Shown in pieces: positions 62,531-64,000 of a stretch of DNA of 64,000 nucleotides. The notes beneath the pieces were generated by a model. The model did not search any database, was not told the DNA's origin, and saw nothing but the letters and a program-made list of their open reading frames with translations. The stretch is from Nephromyces sp. MM_2019 (lineage: Eukaryota > Apicomplexa > Aconoidasida > Nephromycida), in the NCBI GenBank assembly GCA_015657535.1, contig JADHZB010001074.1, forward strand, positions 1-64,000, in the 5' to 3' direction. Numbering within the stretch: position 1 is the stretch's first letter; each line of letters begins with the position of its first letter. The position numbers and the translations under genes are program-made.

Positions 62531-64000
62531 ATGGAAAGCGAGTTGGATAGATGGATCGACAACTTCATTACGCAGATAGGTGTGTGTGTGGGTATGTATG
62601 TGTGTGTGTGCGTGTGTGTGTGAGTTGCAGAAATTTTGTGGTTGTATAATGGGAGTTGTGAAGACTGATAAAGTATTGGTGTGTTTCATTTGCTTTTTCC
62701 TCCAGGTTTCACTGTATTTCCAGTACTTTGCATGTTTTATTTCATTCAGTTGATATTTCTCCCCCTCATTTTTCGTGTGTGTTAAAGCATATTGTGTTGT
62801 GCATCGAAGGTTCTGATGCAAAAGATACAACAGTGGATCTTCATGTTTGGTAGCCACGCACACACATGCATGGTAGCCACGGACACACGTGCAGAGAGTT
62901 CTTCTATTAGAAGATGTTTTATTGCTTTCTTTTTCTTGTAAAAATCATGAGTTTGCTGATTTATTAGCTTTTTTGGGATCTTCATTGCTTTTTAGAGGAG
63001 TGTGTGTTAGAATGCTTTGTGTGTGAATGATTGTGGCATCACAGTTTGTGGATGTTAAGCTATTTGTATTAAGCTAGTGTGAACTCATGCTCTCTTGTGT
63101 ACGTGAGATATGATTTCGTGCACTCATAGGGCCCGAATGAGTTTCTAGTCCTGAGGATTTCACCATCCTTCAAAGTATATCCTACTCTCGTAGTGATGTG
63201 CTTGTGCTCTCCTGCATGTGTGTGTTTGTGTGTGTGCTTGGATGTGTGTTTGCCTACGCTTTGTGTGTTTGCATATCTCCTAAACTTTTTGCGTAAGCTT
63301 TCCGCGATATCCTCTTCTCAGGCCCAACAAACCTGTCAGAAATTGTTCGCCGGCAGGTTTACGCTCATCTTCATCGTCTTATTCTCGACATCCTGCACGC
63401 ACACAATGCAAAGTCGAAGGTGCGCTTCACGGTTTTCCGCTACGGCAGCGTTCCGCTGATGACTTTCCTTCCTGATGGAGATATTGATGTTGGTTTTGTT
63501 GCCTACAAAAAGGATAGAACTATTAAACAGGATGGCGATTGTGAAAGATTTCTGGAAATGTATGTGTGTGTGAGTGATTAAATGTGTGTGTGTGAGTGAT
63601 TAAATGTGTGTGTGTGAGTGATTGAATGTGTGTATCTTGCGTGCATATTTATTCAGTACAGAATACGAGTGCAGCTGCATAGTGAAGTATACCCCTTGTT
63701 TGTGCAGGATTTTGTGTGCATTTTGATGTGTATGTACAGCTCAGTTTTCCAGTATGTGTAGCGTTTTAGTCTTCATGCTCTATTGATGTTCTTGCTTATT
63801 GCTCTTCCCATTGCATAAAGTATGCATTACATTGAGGGCTTATTCATGCAGGCTTTACAATCATTTCAACTCGCCAGAGATTCTCCATCATCCTGACTTT
63901 CCTATGAAGAAGTTGAGGCTGGTAGACGCCGAGGTTCAAGTGTTAAAATGCTCAATTCGCGACATAGCTGTGGATATATCCGCTAACAAGGTTTTGTGTG
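62531..64000 (+). CDS. Non-canonical poly(A) polymerase-type nucleotidyltransferase (PAP/OAS1 superfamily), 5' part
   Basis: Transfers nucleotides to RNA 3' ends in characterised relatives. Exon 1 (62531-62579) is ATG plus MESELDRWIDNFITQI and ends at GTGTGTGTG. Exon 2 (63322-63559) follows TCTTCTCAG in phase 1; exon 3 (63852-63990) follows TTCATGCAG, and its donor GTTTTGTGTG is at the right edge. Exon 2 carries the catalytic loop FRYGSVPLMTFLPDGDIDV, with the Gly-Ser helix start and the D-x-D pair. Exon 3 carries VQVLKCSIRDIAVDIS, whose Asp is the third metal ligand. This pattern is very close to plant proteins with GSVPLKTYLPDGDIDL and KCLVQNIVVDIS, so a TRF4-like enzyme of the plant/protist type is likely. 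The substrate-recognition domain lies beyond the window. Introns are TG-rich. Confidence 0.87.
62580..62622 (+). repeat. (TG)n tract forming the start of an intron
   Basis: GTGTGTGTGTGGGTATGTAT followed by more TGTGTG begins exactly at the exon 1 donor of the nucleotidyltransferase gene, so the 5' splice site is embedded in a dinucleotide repeat and is not unique by sequence. Confidence 0.85.
63561..63630 (+). repeat. Three tandem 22-nt units, each with a GTGAGT donor-like motif
   Basis: TGTGTGTGTGAGTGATTAAA-type units repeat with AGTGATT at 63573, 63595 and 63617, period 22. The array starts one base inside the intron whose donor is GTATGT at 63560. Each unit contains GTGAGTG, a close match to the consensus 5' splice site. 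Confidence 0.9.

Noticed and set aside
1..64000. tRNA, rRNA or transposon genes
   Set aside because: No cloverleaf-like B-box pattern, rRNA core, reverse transcriptase or transposase motif was noticed, although weak copies could be missed without a search.

Overview
The window is nuclear DNA of a eukaryote whose genes are broken into many small exons. It is most likely an apicomplexan or close alveolate relative. The best clue is a predicted protein with an AP2 DNA-binding domain of the ApiAP2 kind at about 30.4 kb; the moderate AT richness, intron density and fast-evolving proteins fit. The genus cannot be named. No tRNA, rRNA, CRISPR array, transposase or prokaryote-like operon was recognised. 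Exon models were built by hand from GT/AG sites, reading-frame phase and, where possible, family similarity; none is backed by transcripts.

Layout. 134-9709 (-): a roughly 1,000-residue protein with a disordered N-terminus and a many-exon helical C-terminus. 9830-10150 (+): a two-exon small protein that starts head-to-head with it. 12.9-16.7 kb (-): isolated exon candidates. 17.9-25.4 kb (+): a gene of ten or more exons, unrecognised. 27.9-30.8 kb (+): the ApiAP2 gene. 32976-40884 (-): a ten-exon DNAJC25-type DnaJ membrane protein, the most secure model here. 40988-49939 (+): an unrecognised gene divergent from DNAJC25. 50.4-52.2 kb (+) and 52.9-53.3 kb (-): further exon candidates. 55548-58311 (-): a five-exon, single-span, probably mitochondrial protein. 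58.9-59.2 kb (-) and 61.4-62.0 kb (+): small exon candidates. 62531 to the right edge (+): the 5' part of a non-canonical poly(A) polymerase/nucleotidyltransferase with its three catalytic aspartates visible.

The most striking global pattern is in the introns. Genes at 0-10, 32-41, 53, 55-58 and 62-64 kb have introns packed with TG (read in the sense direction), often beginning GTGTGTG right at the donor. The orientation of the (CA)n/(TG)n repeats therefore predicts the coding strand. Genes at 10-31 and 41-52 kb have long introns nearly free of such repeats. The window thus alternates between two intron types. The genes show no obvious shared pathway: chaperone, transcription factor, mitochondrial membrane protein and RNA-tailing enzyme sit side by side as in an ordinary eukaryotic chromosome.
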